Assembly (NCBI GenBank): GCA_934754755.1
Contig: CAKVJS010000085.1
Span: 1-5,662 of the forward strand
Direction of reading: 5' to 3'
Length of the DNA: 5,662 nt
Source of the DNA: an uncultured Erysipelotrichales bacterium
GTDB taxonomy: Bacteria; Bacillota_I; Bacilli_A; Erysipelotrichales; Coprobacillaceae
Below are positions 5,186 to 5,662 of the stretch, piece after piece; within the stretch, counting starts at the first letter, position 1, and the number at the start of each line of letters is the position of its first letter. Made by a program: the position numbers and the translations under genes. The notes under the pieces were generated by a model. The model was not told the DNA's origin. It saw nothing but the letters and a program-made list of their open reading frames with translations, and made no database searches.

Positions 5186-5662
5186 ATGACGAAATCTGAA
5201 ATTATTAGAACGTTACAAGAACAAGCTATGGTAGCGGTCGTGCGCGGGGATAATCTAGAACAAGGTAAGAAAATCGCTAGTGCATGTATTGCTGGAAAGG
5301 TACGAGCTATTGAAGTGGCCTATACCAATTCGTATGCTAGTGAATGTATTCGTGAATTACAAACAGAGTATTACAATCGTAACGATGTTTGTATTGGAGC
5401 CGGTACGGTACTCGATGCACCGACTGCTAAAAGAGCTATTGAAGTAGGGGCTAAGTATATTGTATCGCCTAGTTTTAATAAAGAAACAGCATTGCTTTGT
5501 AATCGTTATGGCATCCCGTATATTCCTGGATGTATGACGATACGGGAGATTGTTGAGGCAATGGAAATGGGTAGTGAAATGATTAAATTATTTCCAGGAA
5601 GTGTTTTAGGTACCTCTTATATTAAGGCAGTTAAAGCGCCCTTACCGCAAGTATCGATTATG
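5186..5662 (+). CDS. KDPG/KHG-type aldolase (3' end outside window)
   Basis: The first 159 codons are present; the family is usually 205-215 residues, so about 50 are cut off by the window edge. This class I aldolase splits 2-keto-3-deoxy-6-phosphogluconate (or a related 2-keto-3-deoxy or 4-hydroxy-2-oxo acid) into pyruvate and an aldehyde. Visible motifs are VAVVRGDN (16-23), IEVAYTN (42-48) with the general-base Glu43, GAGTVLD (71-77), YIVSPSFN (91-98), IPGCMT (113-118) and MIKLFPG (132-138) with Schiff-base Lys134. The position of E. coli Arg49 is Thr47, as I recall in other active members such as that of Thermotoga. The ATG follows AGAAGG (5171-5176) by 9 nt and the EIIBC stop codon by 17 bp, so the two are co-transcribed. 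It would finish the pathway begun by the divergent dehydratase. It could act on an epimer such as 2-keto-3-deoxy-6-phosphogalactonate instead of KDPG. Confidence 0.9.
   Translation, partial: MTKSEIIRTLQEQAMVAVVRGDNLEQGKKIASACIAGKVRAIEVAYTNSYASECIRELQTEYYNRNDVCIGAGTVLDAPTAKRAIEVGAKYIVSPSFNKETALLCNRYGIPYIPGCMTIREIVEAMEMGSEMIKLFPGSVLGTSYIKAVKAPLPQVSIM

Noticed and set aside
1..5662. Insertion sequences, CRISPR arrays, tRNA or rRNA genes, and frameshifted genes.
   Set aside because: No transposase motifs, terminal repeats, regularly spaced repeats or RNA gene signatures were seen, and all coding frames are continuous.

Overview
The window is AT-rich and has strong AGGAGG-type ribosome binding sites, short intergenic gaps and a glucose-superfamily phosphotransferase system (PTS). 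This points to a low-GC Gram-positive bacterium (Bacillota), for example a lactobacillus/enterococcus-like or Erysipelotrichia-like gut organism. The exact genus cannot be read from the sequence. TGG encodes Trp and every gene is intact, so the standard bacterial code applies.

Layout. (1) A plus-strand Gfo/Idh/MocA-type NAD(P)-dependent dehydrogenase (45-1016) ends at a bidirectional hairpin terminator (1015-1048). The terminator is shared with the convergent minus-strand set. (2) A minus-strand set is read from 3571 down to 1044: an enolase-superfamily dehydratase related to ManD/RspA, a GntR/UTRA regulator, and a single-domain glucose-type PTS EIIA. (3) A 244-bp divergent control region (3572-3815) has a good sigma-A-type promoter in each direction and several repeated motifs. 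(4) A plus-strand set holds a PTS EIIBC permease without an EIIA domain (3816-5168). A KDPG/KHG-type aldolase follows 17 bp later (5186 to the window edge, 3' end cut off).

How it may work. The divergent sets look like one catabolic locus. EIIBC, phosphorylated by the separate EIIA, would bring in a sugar or sugar acid as its phosphate. The enolase-superfamily enzyme would dehydrate an aldonate to a 2-keto-3-deoxy acid, and the aldolase would cleave that to pyruvate plus an aldehyde (glyceraldehyde-3-phosphate if the substrate is phosphorylated). The GntR/UTRA protein would sense a pathway intermediate and control the divergent promoters. No kinase is encoded in the window. The dehydratase keeps the metal-binding and His residues of ManD, but it appears to lack the ManD catalytic Tyr, has a shorter active-site loop and lacks the usual C-terminal Trp motif. 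Together these suggest a substrate other than free D-mannonate, possibly a 6-phospho-aldonate. That is a hypothesis. The dehydrogenase at the left may or may not belong to the same pathway.
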